Shown: positions 1 through 8,776 of the stretch, one piece after another
Layout of the letters: the number at the start of each line of letters is the position of its first letter
How positions within the stretch are numbered: position 1 is the first letter of the stretch
Assembly (NCBI GenBank): GCA_947476285.1
Contig: CANJPU010000003.1
Location: forward strand, 1-64,000
Reading direction: 5' to 3'
Source of the DNA: Comamonadaceae bacterium
Lineage (GTDB): Bacteria; Pseudomonadota; Gammaproteobacteria; Burkholderiales; Burkholderiaceae_C
Length of the DNA stretch: 64,000 nucleotides
The notes under the pieces: generated by a model
Databases searched by the model: none
The model's input: only the letters and a program-made list of their open reading frames with translations
What the model was told of the DNA's origin: nothing
Made by a program: the position numbers and the translations under genes

Positions 1-78
1 CCCACGTTCCAGATCACCACGACACCAAGCGATAAGCAAAAGCGGGCGCTTGAACTGATCGGTCAGATCAAAATGTAG
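1..78 (+). CDS. C-terminal 25 codons of a truncated-by-window protein, possibly a transposase
   Basis: An open frame enters from the left edge and stops with TAG at 76-78. The visible tail reads PTFQITTTPSDKQKRALELI followed by GQIKM. The pattern of a short beta strand, a TP motif and an 'RALELIG' helix resembles the tails of some IS4/IS1634-type transposases, but 25 residues are too few to be sure. The next 60 bases hold no gene and lead straight into a lipoprotein reading frame that has no start codon, which is what an insertion-sequence end would produce. The family is inference. Confidence 0.35.
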   Translation, partial: PTFQITTTPSDKQKRALELIGQIKM

Positions 79-140
79 TCAGAACGTGGAACCAAAATTA
101 CCGTAGGCGTCATTGGGAAAACTCGGGTTTTTGGGGGAGG

Positions 141-299
141 AACTTCAGTCTAGCCAGCGTCAGTGCTGCCGCTTTGTTGTTGGTCAGTTGCGGCGGTTCA
201 GATTCACCTGAGCTGCGCGGGGTGGCCGCCACCGGCGCTGCATTGGCCAACGCACTGGTCACCGCCAAGTGCGTATCCGGCGCTCCCATTGTGGGCAAC
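141..299 (+). pseudogene. Remnant of a lipoprotein gene lacking its start codon
   Basis: Read from 141, this frame gives NFSLASVSAAALLLVSC then GGSDSPELRGVAATGAALAN, ending near VTAKCVSGAP. That is a classical lipoprotein signal (hydrophobic stretch, lipobox LVSC at about 177-191, then Gly/Ser) followed by an 'ATGAALANA.VTAKC.SG' stretch that I recall from Comamonadaceae lipoproteins with carboxypeptidase-regulatory-like domains. No ATG or GTG precedes the signal in frame; the TTG codons at 174-182 would leave almost no signal. A GGGGGAGG purine run lies at 133-140. The frame then loses resemblance and runs into the terminator at 345. I read it as a fragment cut at both ends. Confidence 0.5.
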
Positions 300-344
300 C
301 TACACGCTGGCGCCACGCTAATCAGCCAGCGCGCATCAAAGAGC

Positions 345-367
345 CCGCCTTACGGCGGGCTTTTTTT
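345..367 (+). terminator. Rho-independent terminator, possibly used from both sides
   Basis: GCCCGCC-TTAC-GGCGGGC followed by seven T on the plus strand. The parB stop codon (minus strand, 366-368) abuts the T run, so the same stem may also end the minus-strand mnmG-parB transcript, although that side has only a short T-rich tail. Confidence 0.7.
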
Positions 368-1358
368 ATGCTCGGCCTCGCAGCTTGTCGATCAAGCCGT
401 TGAGCTCATCGAGCGATCCGAACTGAATCGCCACCTCGCCCATCTCCTCGCTGCGGCCGTTGCGCTTCACACGCTTTTTCACGCGCACCTCGACTTCAGC
501 GGTGAGCAAATCGGAGAGTTCTTCTTCCACACGACGCAGGTCGCGTGATTTCTCGGCCTTCGGTTTGGCAGAGACCAAGTTGAACTCGGCTGAGAGCTTC
601 TTGACCAGGCTCTCGGTCTGGCGCACGGAAAGTTTTTTGGCAACGATCTGATTGGCCGCGGTGATTTGCGAGGCGCGCTCCAGCGCCAGCAGAGCGCGGG
701 CATGCCCCATGTCCAGATCGCCCGCCATCAACATGGTTTGTACAGCCTCGGCCAAATTCAGCAAGCGCAGCAGATTGCTGGCAGCACTGCGCGAGCGGCC
801 CACCGCCTGGGCGGCTTGCTCGTGCGTGAGGCCGAATTCCTTGACCAGGCGCTGCAGACCATGGGCTTCTTCGAGCGGATTGAGATCTTCGCGCTGGATG
901 TTCTCAATGAGAGACATGGCCGCCGCGGCTTCGTCGGGCACATCGCGCACGAGCACGGGCACGCTGTCAAGACCGGCCAGTTTGGCCGCCCTGAACCGCC
1001 GCTCACCCGCGATGATTTCATACAGCGGGCGCTGCGCCCTGTCACCCGTCACTGCACCGCCAGAGGCGTCGGCCGGCCCGTTCTTGCTGCGCTGTGCTCG
1101 GGCCTTCTCATCGCTAAGGCGCCTCACCAAAATCGGCTGCATGATGCCTTGCGCCTTGATGCTTTCGGCAAGCTCGTAGAGGGCGCCCTCGTCCATTCGC
1201 GTGCGCGGCTGGTAGGCGCCAGGCACCATGTCGGTCAGCAGCAGCGAGGCGGGCAAACCAGGGTTGTTGGTCGGAATGTCGGCGCTCTGCTCGGATACCG
1301 TCGGGCCGAGCAATGCTTCGAGTCCGCGCCCCAGGCCCTTGGGCTTCTTGGTGACCAT
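366..1358 (-). CDS. parB: ParB chromosome-partitioning protein (CTPase clamp)
   Basis: ParB loads at parS sites near the origin, slides as a CTP-dependent clamp and works with ParA in origin segregation. The 330-residue product starts MVTKKPKGLGRGLEALLG, the usual ParB N-terminus. The CTP-binding GERRFRAA motif is at residues 118-125 and a helix-turn-helix follows at about 178-203 (LTHEQAAQAVGRSRSAASN), then a C-terminal dimerisation region. Between the two halves of the N-terminal domain (residues about 83-110) sits a low-complexity basic/Ala/Gly stretch that looks like an insertion relative to typical ParB. It is the last gene of the mnmG-rsmG-lysE-parA-hydrolase-parB run. Two parS-type sites lie upstream at 3617 and 4732. 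Confidence 0.95.
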   Translation of the reverse strand: MVTKKPKGLGRGLEALLGPTVSEQSADIPTNNPGLPASLLLTDMVPGAYQPRTRMDEGALYELAESIKAQGIMQPILVRRLSDEKARAQRSKNGPADASGGAVTGDRAQRPLYEIIAGERRFRAAKLAGLDSVPVLVRDVPDEAAAAMSLIENIQREDLNPLEEAHGLQRLVKEFGLTHEQAAQAVGRSRSAASNLLRLLNLAEAVQTMLMAGDLDMGHARALLALERASQITAANQIVAKKLSVRQTESLVKKLSAEFNLVSAKPKAEKSRDLRRVEEELSDLLTAEVEVRVKKRVKRNGRSEEMGEVAIQFGSLDELNGLIDKLRGRA

Positions 1359-1442
1359 GTCAGTATCCCTCCGTCGTGTTCTTGAGTTGTCCGGCTGATT
1401 GGGCGATGCCGAAAGTGGCGGCGAGGAATGGGTGAATTGTCA

Positions 1443-1985
1443 TTACCGATCTTTCATCAGGTCTTGCAGCAGCACATGCCCCTCAGGCCAACTCGCCAGT
1501 GACGAATCGGCATTGATGTGGCCGCAGTGGCCGTAGTCCATGAACTGCGAACCCCAGGATTGCGCAAAGAATTGGGCGCGATCGAAGCTGCAATAGGCGT
1601 CGTTGCGGCTGGCAAGCAACACACTTGGGAACGGCAGCCAGCCAGATTCGATAGGCGACCAGGTGGGCAATCGATCGCGAATGTCCTGGCGCTCCACATC
1701 GCATGGCGCAACCAGCAAGGCGGCCTTGACGCGCTGTGCATGCGCTGATTGCGCCGACCAGGCCGCAGCGAGAATACAGCCCAGGTCATGCGCGACCAAC
1801 ACCACCTGCTCGTCGTGCGACAACAGGCTTTCTTCGAGCTGTATCAACCAATCACCTCGAAGCGGGCTGCGCCAATCGTGCTGTTCCACGCGCGTGTAGC
1901 CATGGCGCTGCTGCCATAGGCTTTGCCAGTGGCGTGGGCCGCTGCCTTGCCAGCCGGGGAGAATCAAAACATTGGAGGGCTTCAT
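1443..1985 (-). CDS. Small alpha/beta hydrolase of the RBBP9/YdeN type with Asp at the nucleophile position
   Basis: 180 residues, the usual size for the RBBP9/YdeN family of serine hydrolases. The N-terminus has LILPGWQGSGPRHWQ, the family's oxyanion-loop region. The nucleophile elbow, normally GHSLG, reads VAHDLGC with Asp67 (codon GAC) in place of Ser. The expected acid (Asp129 in SRNDAYCS) and His (His156 in GHCGHIN) are present. Asp nucleophiles occur in haloalkane dehalogenases and epoxide hydrolases of the same fold, so the protein could be inactive or have changed chemistry. It sits between parA and parB on the same strand; the substrate is unknown. Confidence 0.75.
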   Translation of the reverse strand: MKPSNVLILPGWQGSGPRHWQSLWQQRHGYTRVEQHDWRSPLRGDWLIQLEESLLSHDEQVVLVAHDLGCILAAAWSAQSAHAQRVKAALLVAPCDVERQDIRDRLPTWSPIESGWLPFPSVLLASRNDAYCSFDRAQFFAQSWGSQFMDYGHCGHINADSSLASWPEGHVLLQDLMKDR

Positions 1986-2045
1986 TGCTATGCTATTAAT
2001 AGCTACAGAGCTAGTACTGGCGTGCGTTTCTGTCGCATGTATAGC
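1986..2045. repeat. Short intergenic repeat-like palindrome (GCTATTAATAGC)
   Basis: The parA-hydrolase gap contains GCTATTAATAGC and the neighbouring AGAGCTAGTACTGG. Similar 'GCTAT...ATAGC' intergenic repeats are, from memory, common in Comamonadaceae chromosomes. No copy elsewhere in the window proves repetition. Confidence 0.3.
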
Positions 2046-2050
2046 TCAAC

Positions 2051-2821
2051 TCACATCGCCTTGATGCGCTCGACCATCTCTCTGGCGAACTCGACGTAAG
2101 CAATGCTGCCACGCGCTGCGGGGTCGAAGATAACACCCGGCAAGCCGTAACTGGGCGCTTCAGCCAAACGCACATTGCGTGGAATCACAGTGTTGAAAAC
2201 CTTGTCGCCAAAATGCGCCTTGAGTTGCTCGCTCACTTGTTGCTGCAAGGTGATACGCGGATCGAACATCACGCGCAGCAAGCCAATGATCTGCAAGTCC
2301 TTGTTCATGTTGGCATGAACTTGCTTGATGGTGTTGACCAGGTCGGTCAGGCCCTCCAGCGCAAAATATTCGCACTGCATCGGCACAATGACACCGTGCG
2401 CAGAGCACAAACCGTTGAGCGTCAGCATGGACAAAGACGGCGGACAGTCGATCAAGACAAAGTCATAGTCTTGTGCCACCTGCTCGATGGCCTGCTTCAA
2501 GCGCTGCTCTCTTCGCTCCACTCCCACCAGCTCAACTTCAGCGCCCGCCAAATCTCGATTGGCGCCCAGCACATCAAAGCCGCACTTCTCGCTTCGAACT
2601 TTCGCCTCGGCAACGGACGCCGATTCCAGCAAGACATCGTAAACAGAGAGCTCGAGCTTGCGCTTGTCCACACCCGAGCCCATGGTGGCATTGCCTTGCG
2701 GGTCCAGATCGATCATCAAGACGCGCTGGTCAACCTTGGCAAGACCGGCAGCGAGATTCACCGTGGTTGTGGTCTTGCCCACTCCGCCTTTTTGGTTGGC
2801 GACACAAAATATTTTTGCCAT
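2051..2821 (-). CDS. parA: ParA/Soj-type chromosome-partitioning ATPase
   Basis: 256 residues from the start MAKIFCVANQKGGVGKTTT. The frame is open further upstream, but this ATG places the deviant Walker A motif (KGGVGKTTT, residues 11-19) at the usual distance from the N-terminus. DLDPQGNAT and a Walker B-like FVLIDCPPSL follow, all diagnostic of the ParA/MinD superfamily. It binds DNA non-specifically in the ATP dimer state and moves ParB-parS complexes. The short chain, without an N-terminal HTH, marks the chromosomal type rather than a large plasmid ParA. It lies downstream of a LysE gene and upstream of the hydrolase and parB. Confidence 0.95.
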   Translation of the reverse strand: MAKIFCVANQKGGVGKTTTTVNLAAGLAKVDQRVLMIDLDPQGNATMGSGVDKRKLELSVYDVLLESASVAEAKVRSEKCGFDVLGANRDLAGAEVELVGVERREQRLKQAIEQVAQDYDFVLIDCPPSLSMLTLNGLCSAHGVIVPMQCEYFALEGLTDLVNTIKQVHANMNKDLQIIGLLRVMFDPRITLQQQVSEQLKAHFGDKVFNTVIPRNVRLAEAPSYGLPGVIFDPAARGSIAYVEFAREMVERIKAM

Positions 2822-2900
2822 TAGATGCAGGCTCCAGCGTGCTGCAGCCGCATCCGGGGGCTGAGTTGAGATGAATCGAAGCGCATTGGCGCTGTGGCGA

Positions 2901-3518
2901 TCATGACTTGGACAGGGCCAGTTTGATGCCGAAGCCCAGCAGGAACACACCCGCCGTTTTTTCCAAGATGCGCGCGACCCATGGGTTTGTTCGCATCCGC
3001 TCAGCCAAGTGATGGGTCAGCAGGACCACAATCAATCCGTAAACAAAAGTCAGGCTGGCAATGGTGACTGCCATGAATGCGAAGGTCAGCATTCCCTGGT
3101 GCTTGGCAGGGTCCACGAACAAGGGGAAGAAAGCCATGTAGAACACAATGGCCTTGGGGTTGAGCAAGGTGATCAACGCGGCTTGGCGAAAATAATGACG
3201 CGGCCGAATGTTCAGGATGGGTTTTGCCCCCGGCTTGGCTAGCAGCATCTTCATACCCAGCCATGCCAGATAAGCCGCACCCAGCCATTGAACCGCATGA
3301 AAAGCCGCTGGGTAGGCAAGCAGCAAAGCGGCCACGCCAGCCACAGCAGCCCACATCAAAACCTGGTCGCCGGCAATGACCCCCAGCGTTGCCGCCAAGC
3401 CGGCCGAAACACCGCCCTTGCCGGTCGAGGTGATCAAGGCCAGGTTTCCAGGGCCAGGGATTGCCAGAAAAACAATGATTGCAACGACGAAAGCGCCGTA
3501 ATCTGCCACGCCGAACAT
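2901..3518 (-). CDS. LysE/RhtB-family amino-acid exporter
   Basis: 205 residues with about six hydrophobic segments. The N-terminal VVAIIVFLAIPGPGNLALIT carries the PGPN/PGPG signature of LysE/RhtB efflux proteins, and LITLLNPKAIVFYMAFFPLF is the second conserved block (NPKA...FF). The family exports amino acids such as homoserine, threonine or lysine across the inner membrane; the substrate cannot be read from sequence. It lies between rsmG and parA on the same strand, with about 80 bases to parA. Confidence 0.85.
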   Translation of the reverse strand: MFGVADYGAFVVAIIVFLAIPGPGNLALITSTGKGGVSAGLAATLGVIAGDQVLMWAAVAGVAALLLAYPAAFHAVQWLGAAYLAWLGMKMLLAKPGAKPILNIRPRHYFRQAALITLLNPKAIVFYMAFFPLFVDPAKHQGMLTFAFMAVTIASLTFVYGLIVVLLTHHLAERMRTNPWVARILEKTAGVFLLGFGIKLALSKS

Positions 3519-3552
3519 GAATGCCCCGAAAAAACGGAAGCCTGAGTTTACG

Positions 3553-4215
3553 TTACGCAGCCACGCGCTTCATCCAGACAATGCAACGATCAGCCTCAAG
3601 CTGCGGCACTTGTAGCTGTTCCACGTGAAACACCTGCACTTGCGGCGGCAGCGCATCCACCTCTTCCTGGGGAAACTTGCCCTTCATCGCCATCCAAACC
3701 CCATGCGCCGCCAAGGCACCTTCGGACAGAGCCACAAAATCGGCGAGGGATGCGAAAGCCCGGGAGCAAATGACATCGAACCGGCCAGGGAGAGTCTCAA
3801 CTCTGGCATGCAGCCCCTGAAGCCGAGACAATTGAAGCGTTGCGGCCACCTGCTGAATAAACGCCGCCTTCTTGGCAACCGCATCCGCGCAGGTAACTTG
3901 CGCCTGGGGCAGGCAAATCGCAATGACCACGCCAGGCAACCCGGCCCCGGATCCGACATCCAGCAAAGACCACGGCCCCTCGCCCATCTGCCGCGCCAGC
4001 GGCAAAACAACCGCCAGGCTGTCGAGCAGATGCAATTTCAGCATTTGCTCCGGATCACGCACTGCCGTCAGGTTGTAGACCTTGTTCCATTTCTGGATCA
4101 AACCCAGGTACTGGAGCAAGTCAGCAAGCTGTTGGTCGCCCAAGCTCAAGCCCAGTTGGCCCAGCCCATCGCGTAAGAGCGCCTCAAACTTCTGCACGGC
4201 ACTCTCCAACAGCAC
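3553..4215 (-). CDS. rsmG: 16S rRNA (guanine-527 N7)-methyltransferase RsmG (GidB)
   Basis: 220 residues. The SAM-binding motif LLDVGSGAGLPGVVIAI (about 85-101) and the preceding KVYNLTAVRD and LHLLDSLAV blocks are characteristic of RsmG, which methylates G527 of 16S rRNA. Its start codon follows the mnmG stop by only 3 bases, so the two are translationally linked. A near-perfect parS lies inside the coding sequence at 3617-3632. Confidence 0.95.
   Translation of the reverse strand: MLLESAVQKFEALLRDGLGQLGLSLGDQQLADLLQYLGLIQKWNKVYNLTAVRDPEQMLKLHLLDSLAVVLPLARQMGEGPWSLLDVGSGAGLPGVVIAICLPQAQVTCADAVAKKAAFIQQVAATLQLSRLQGLHARVETLPGRFDVICSRAFASLADFVALSEGALAAHGVWMAMKGKFPQEEVDALPPQVQVFHVEQLQVPQLEADRCIVWMKRVAA
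3617..3632. promoter_or_regulatory. parS-like ParB-binding site (one mismatch)
   Basis: TGTTCCACGTGAAACA differs from the canonical TGTTTCACGTGAAACA at one position. It lies within rsmG, 2.3 kb from parB. Confidence 0.7.
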
Positions 4216-4218
4216 CCC

Positions 4219-6165
4219 TCATGCGGCCGCCTGCCCCGCGTCATTCTTTGCAAAGCCTTTGAACTGAGTCTTCTTCAAATGCACCAGCAAGAGCGAAATC
4301 GCCGCAGGCGTCACGCCGGAGATTCTGGAGGCCAGCCCCAGCGTCTCTGGGCGGTGCTTGTTGAGTTTTTGCCTGACTTCAATCGACAAAGAGGCCACCT
4401 GCATGTAGTCAAGATCTGGTGGGAGCTTCAAGTTTTCAAAATGGGCGGACCGCCGGACTTCGTCTTTCTGCCTGTCGATGTACCCCGAGTACTTGGCGGC
4501 GATTTCAATCTGCTCCACCACCGGCCCCAAAAGCTCACCCAGGCATTCTTCGGAAACCTCGGGGTTGGCATAAACCCCCTCGCTCAAGGACATCAACGCG
4601 TCGTAAGTGATTCCCGGCCGGCGCAAGAGATCCGCCAGGTTGTATTCGTGCTCGATGGCTTTGCCCAAAACCCGCACCGACTCTTCAGCCAGCAAGTTTC
4701 GCGGATTCACCCACACCGACCGGAGCCGCTCTGTTTCACGTGAAACAGCATCGCGCTTGCGGCAGAAAGTGTCCCAACGGGCATCGTCCACCAAGCCAAG
4801 CCGACGCCCCGCCTCAGTCAAACGCAAATCGGCATTGTCTTCACGCAACTGAAGCCGAAACTCTGCGCGGCTGGTGAACATGCGATAGGGCTCGGTCACA
4901 CCTTTGCTGATCAAGTCGTCAACCAGCACCCCAAGGTAGGCCTCGTCTCGACGAGGCAGCCAGCTCTCTTGTTCACGACATTGCAGCGCAGCGTTGATCC
5001 CAGCGAACAAACCCTGGGCCGCTGCCTCTTCATAACCTGTTGTGCCATTGATCTGCCCCGCGAAGAAAAGCCCCGCGATGGAACGCGTCTCGAAGCTGCT
5101 CTTCAATGAGCGCGGGTCAAAATAATCGTACTCAATGGCATAGCCCGGCCGCAAGATGTGCGCGTTTTCAAGGCCCGCCATGGAACGCACCAAGTCATAC
5201 TGAATGTCAAATGGCAAACTGGTGGAAATGCCATTGGGGTAAAACTCATTGGTCGTCAGCCCCTCTGGTTCCAGGAAAATCTGGTGGCTCTCTTTGTCGG
5301 CGAAGCGGTTGATTTTGTCTTCCACGCTCGGGCAATACCGCGGCCCTACCCCTTCAATCTTGCCGGTGAACATAGGGCTGCGATCAAAGCCGGAGCGGAT
5401 GATCTCGTGGGTGCGCTCGTTGGTATGGGTGATCCAGCACGGCACCTGCTGCGGGTGCATCGCCGCATTGCCCATGAAGCTGAAAACCGGCACCGGGTCC
5501 AAATCGCCTGACTGCTCTTCGCACTTTGAGAAATCGATGGTCCGCCCATCCAGGCGCGGCGGCGTGCCCGTCTTGAGCCGCGCCTGCGGCAGCTTAAGCT
5601 CCTTCAGCCGCGCCGAAAGCGAAATCGCCGGAGGGTCACCCGCGCGCCCAGCCTGGTAGTTGTTCAGCCCCACATGAATGCGGCCATCCAGAAAAGTACC
5701 CGCCGTTAACACCACGGTACGAGACCGAAAGCGAATGCCCACTTGTGTGACAGCCCCCGTCACGCGGTCACCCTCCACCATCAAGTCATCAACTGCCTGC
5801 TGGAAAAGTGTGAGGTTTGGCTGATTCTCAAGACGCCGACGAATCGCCGCCTTGTACAAAATGCGATCAGCCTGGGCGCGCGTCGCCCGAACGGCCGGCC
5901 CTTTGGAGCCATTCAAAATGCGAAACTGAATCCCGCCCTCATCCGTGGCAATGGCCATCGCCCCGCCCAGCGCGTCCACCTCTTTAACCAAGTGCCCCTT
6001 GCCAATGCCGCCAATGGAGGGGTTGCAACTCATCTGCCCCAAGGTCTCGATGTTGTGCGTCAAGAGCAGCGTCTTGCAGCCCATGCGAGCCGAAGCCAGC
6101 GCGGCCTCAGTCCCGGCGTGGCCGCCGCCGACTACGATGACGTCGAATTCTTGGGGGTAGAGCAT
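4219..6165 (-). CDS. mnmG: tRNA uridine-5-carboxymethylaminomethyl modification enzyme MnmG (GidA)
   Basis: 648 residues, full length for MnmG, the FAD enzyme that with MnmE modifies the wobble uridine (cmnm5U34). The N-terminus has the dinucleotide motif [29 protein letters not shown] and [16 protein letters not shown] are family signatures, and the C-terminal helical domain ends near [14 protein letters not shown]. It heads the minus-strand run mnmG-rsmG-lysE-parA-hydrolase-parB. A perfect parS is embedded in it at 4732. Its partner mnmE is in this window at 37678. Confidence 0.97.
   Translation of the reverse strand: MLYPQEFDVIVVGGGHAGTEAALASARMGCKTLLLTHNIETLGQMSCNPSIGGIGKGHLVKEVDALGGAMAIATDEGGIQFRILNGSKGPAVRATRAQADRILYKAAIRRRLENQPNLTLFQQAVDDLMVEGDRVTGAVTQVGIRFRSRTVVLTAGTFLDGRIHVGLNNYQAGRAGDPPAISLSARLKELKLPQARLKTGTPPRLDGRTIDFSKCEEQSGDLDPVPVFSFMGNAAMHPQQVPCWITHTNERTHEIIRSGFDRSPMFTGKIEGVGPRYCPSVEDKINRFADKESHQIFLEPEGLTTNEFYPNGISTSLPFDIQYDLVRSMAGLENAHILRPGYAIEYDYFDPRSLKSSFETRSIAGLFFAGQINGTTGYEEAAAQGLFAGINAALQCREQESWLPRRDEAYLGVLVDDLISKGVTEPYRMFTSRAEFRLQLREDNADLRLTEAGRRLGLVDDARWDTFCRKRDAVSRETERLRSVWVNPRNLLAEESVRVLGKAIEHEYNLADLLRRPGITYDALMSLSEGVYANPEVSEECLGELLGPVVEQIEIAAKYSGYIDRQKDEVRRSAHFENLKLPPDLDYMQVASLSIEVRQKLNKHRPETLGLASRISGVTPAAISLLLVHLKKTQFKGFAKNDAGQAAA
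4732..4747. promoter_or_regulatory. Perfect parS site
   Basis: TGTTTCACGTGAAACA, the exact 16-bp palindromic ParB target, inside the mnmG coding sequence and about 29 kb from the dnaN-dnaA gap. Confidence 0.95.
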
Positions 6166-6381
6166 GGGGTGGCCGCGACAGTCGTGGCGGCAGGGTAAAC
6201 CTGGATTTTACTGGTGACCTTCAGTCATCGCTCGCGAGACAACGCGGCCAGCCGCCAAGCACTCGCCACCGAGCACTACACCGACTCTCATGTTGAATGA
6301 CTTGAGGCATCCGCTTCAACTTAGAAACCTCGGTCTCCAGGCTCAATTGATCGGCGAGAATCAGGGACTCAAAATAAGGCA

Positions 6382-6741
6382 TTGCTTGTGGGCAAATGGA
6401 TCGAGCGTCAATTTGATCGGTACCGCTGGATAGTCTTGTGGACGCTCCTCGTCTTGATCTGCACAGGGCTTGGCTATCCCACGCTCAATCGCTTCGATGC
6501 CCGCAAAGTCGGTAACACCGACTCTGCGGAATACTATGCTTTGGTTGCCTCTGATTCGATGCGGCCGCCGACATTGGCCCAGGACAGAGACCCGAGGCCG
6601 CGAATCTTGGTTCCACTGATTGCCAAGACCATCTACCGAGCGGTAGTTGGACGCACCTCGACAGCCGATCCCGTTTTTCTTGCCTTGCTGCTGGCTAACT
6701 CGCTCTTTATGGCGACGGGTGAACAGCGCGACACCAGTTGA
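6382..6741 (+). pseudogene. N-terminal fragment of an integral membrane protein
   Basis: From a TTG at 6382 the frame reads LLVGKWIERQFDRYRW, then a membrane helix (IVLWTLLVLICTGLGY) and a loop region with RFDARKVGNTDSAEYYALV and RPRILVPLIAKTIYR, then the beginning of another helix (VFLALLLANSLFM). About 112 residues look like a genuine membrane protein, perhaps of a glycosyltransferase or polymerase type. After MAT the frame becomes hydrophilic and stops. The adjoining sequence is coding on the opposite strand, so the fragment ends at a rearrangement junction near 6715. A role in the polysaccharide locus is inference. Confidence 0.5.
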
Positions 6742-7142
6742 CTTGAAGCAGGCCGCCAACGCGGCACACAGCGCGGCCCCCGCCAACAGAGAGACTCGGC
6801 GACCGCCGTCGTATGCCAATGCGAGGGCGGCCATGCATGCGCAAACCGTCACCGCTGCTGAGTACACCGTCTCAGCCAGCACAAAATGGCGGTAGGTCAT
6901 GCCATCCGGATAGACTCCAAGCAGTCCAACCACCACCAGACTCAGACAATCATCCCCAACAGCAGATTGACGGGAAACAATTCCATGACGTTGATGGTGA
7001 GCGAGCACACCGCAACGATGCCATAAAACGGCCGCACCACCGGGTCGCGCAAAGCCGCCCAGAGCAAGCTGCCATAGAAAAGCAAGGTATCCGGGCGAAT
7101 CATACGAGTTCGATCTCGCACGCGAATGTCCCGTCCGCACAC
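6716..7142 (-). pseudogene. Frameshifted internal fragment of a polytopic membrane protein (GT39-like)
   Basis: Read from 7142 on the minus strand: PDTLLFYGSLLWAALRDPVV and SLTINVMELFPVNLLLGMIV, then a stop. Resemblance resumes in another frame with SLVVVGLLGVYPDGMTYRHF and LAETVYSAAVTVCACMAALA, ending near AACFKSTGVAL. Helix-loop patterns such as 'YPDGMTYRHFVLAETV' recall polyprenol-dependent membrane glycosyltransferases. The frameshift is near 6945. The fragment meets the plus-strand fragment head-on at about 6716. The two pieces could come from one gene split by an inversion or from two genes; I cannot decide. Confidence 0.45.
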
Positions 7143-7591
7143 GCAGCAGTCACCGCATATGCCGACTCACAACAAACGGCCTGACACCGACGCCCTTGCT
7201 CCCGGATTCGGTTAGTATCTGTAAACAAATGTATCGGGGCGATCCGCACGGGGAGCTTTTGCCGGCCTCAAGTCTTTTAGAGGCGACCCATTCCGGCCCT
7301 TCGACTGCCGGCATCGCATCCACCGCCAACGGCCCTCCCTCGACGAAATTCAATTGTGAGCACGATAGAGCATTGCCGGGAACGTCGAAGGCGGTTCGCG
7401 ACATCAAATCTGGCTCAAAGGTCGAGCACAATCGGTTGGGGTTGGCCGAGCCGAGCCACCCTGTGAGGACCGCCCCGAACCGTGGCAGTGAACAGGAACA
7501 AGCGGCAGGTGTTTTGCGAAACTAGCGCAAAACACTGCGGTAGCCTGCCCGACTCCATATCGAACCCATATCGATGCGACGCCACCCTTAA
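7143..7591. other. Non-coding stretch between decayed genes
   Basis: No reading frame here has convincing protein character. A perfect 10-bp inverted repeat, GTGTTTTGCG / CGCAAAACAC, lies at 7509-7535 with a 7-base loop. A tandem pair of CCATATCGA words lies at about 7555-7577. Both precede the fcl remnant and may be an old promoter or terminator region. Confidence 0.4.
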
Positions 7592-7669
7592 ATGACCACC
7601 CACCCCAAGATCTTCGTAGCAGGACACCGCGGCATGGTCGGCAGCCACTCTCTGTCATTGCGGGCTTGA
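7592..7669 (+). pseudogene. fcl: Start of a GDP-L-fucose synthase gene, cut after 18 codons
   Basis: The ATG at 7592 opens [18 protein letters not shown], the characteristic N-terminus of GDP-L-fucose synthase (WcaG/Fcl) with its Rossmann motif GHRGMVGS. Immediately after this the frame reads HSLSLRA and stops at 7667-7669. The break coincides with a palindrome (GCGGGCTTGACCCGC). The remaining 300 residues are absent, so the product is not made. Confidence 0.7.
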
Positions 7670-7678
7670 CCCGCAATC
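7655..7678. repeat. REP-like palindrome (ATTGCGGGCTTGACCCGCAA)
   Basis: TTGCGGG-CTTGA-CCCGCAA is a near-perfect inverted repeat of a type (GTCATTGCGGGCTTGACCCG) widely dispersed in proteobacterial intergenic regions. It lies where fcl homology ends, between the fcl remnant and the UDP-glucuronate decarboxylase gene. Confidence 0.55.
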
Positions 7679-7728
7679 CACCGCCCCCCAGCCAGCCCAG
7701 TCCAAGACAAAAACCTAGACCACCCCCC

Positions 7729-8694
<966 letters not shown>

Positions 8695-8776
8695 TTGTCC
8701 GTATGAAACGGACAACTTTGACCAAAAGTGTCCGTTTTAAACGGACAATTTAGCCTAAAATTGTCCGCCATGGACA
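8695..8776. promoter_or_regulatory. Three regularly spaced TGTCC...GGACA palindromes, the last over the start codon
   Basis: TGTCCGTATGAAACGGACA (8696-8714), TGTCCGTTTTAAACGGACA (8729-8747) and the shorter TGTCCGCCATGGACA (8762-8776) have centres at about 8705, 8738 and 8769, that is 31-33 bases or roughly three helical turns apart. The third contains the ATG of the DUF4143 ATPase gene. This is the layout of a multi-site operator; autoregulation is inference. Confidence 0.75.

Noticed and set aside
174..548. 124-codon plus-strand frame as a complete lipoprotein gene
   Set aside because: Only its first part has protein character; it runs through a terminator and then antisense to parB. The real signal peptide lies partly upstream of the only start codons.
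7150..7525. Frames on both strands in the gap before fcl
   Set aside because: Neither translation shows hydrophobic, domain or codon patterns of a real protein.
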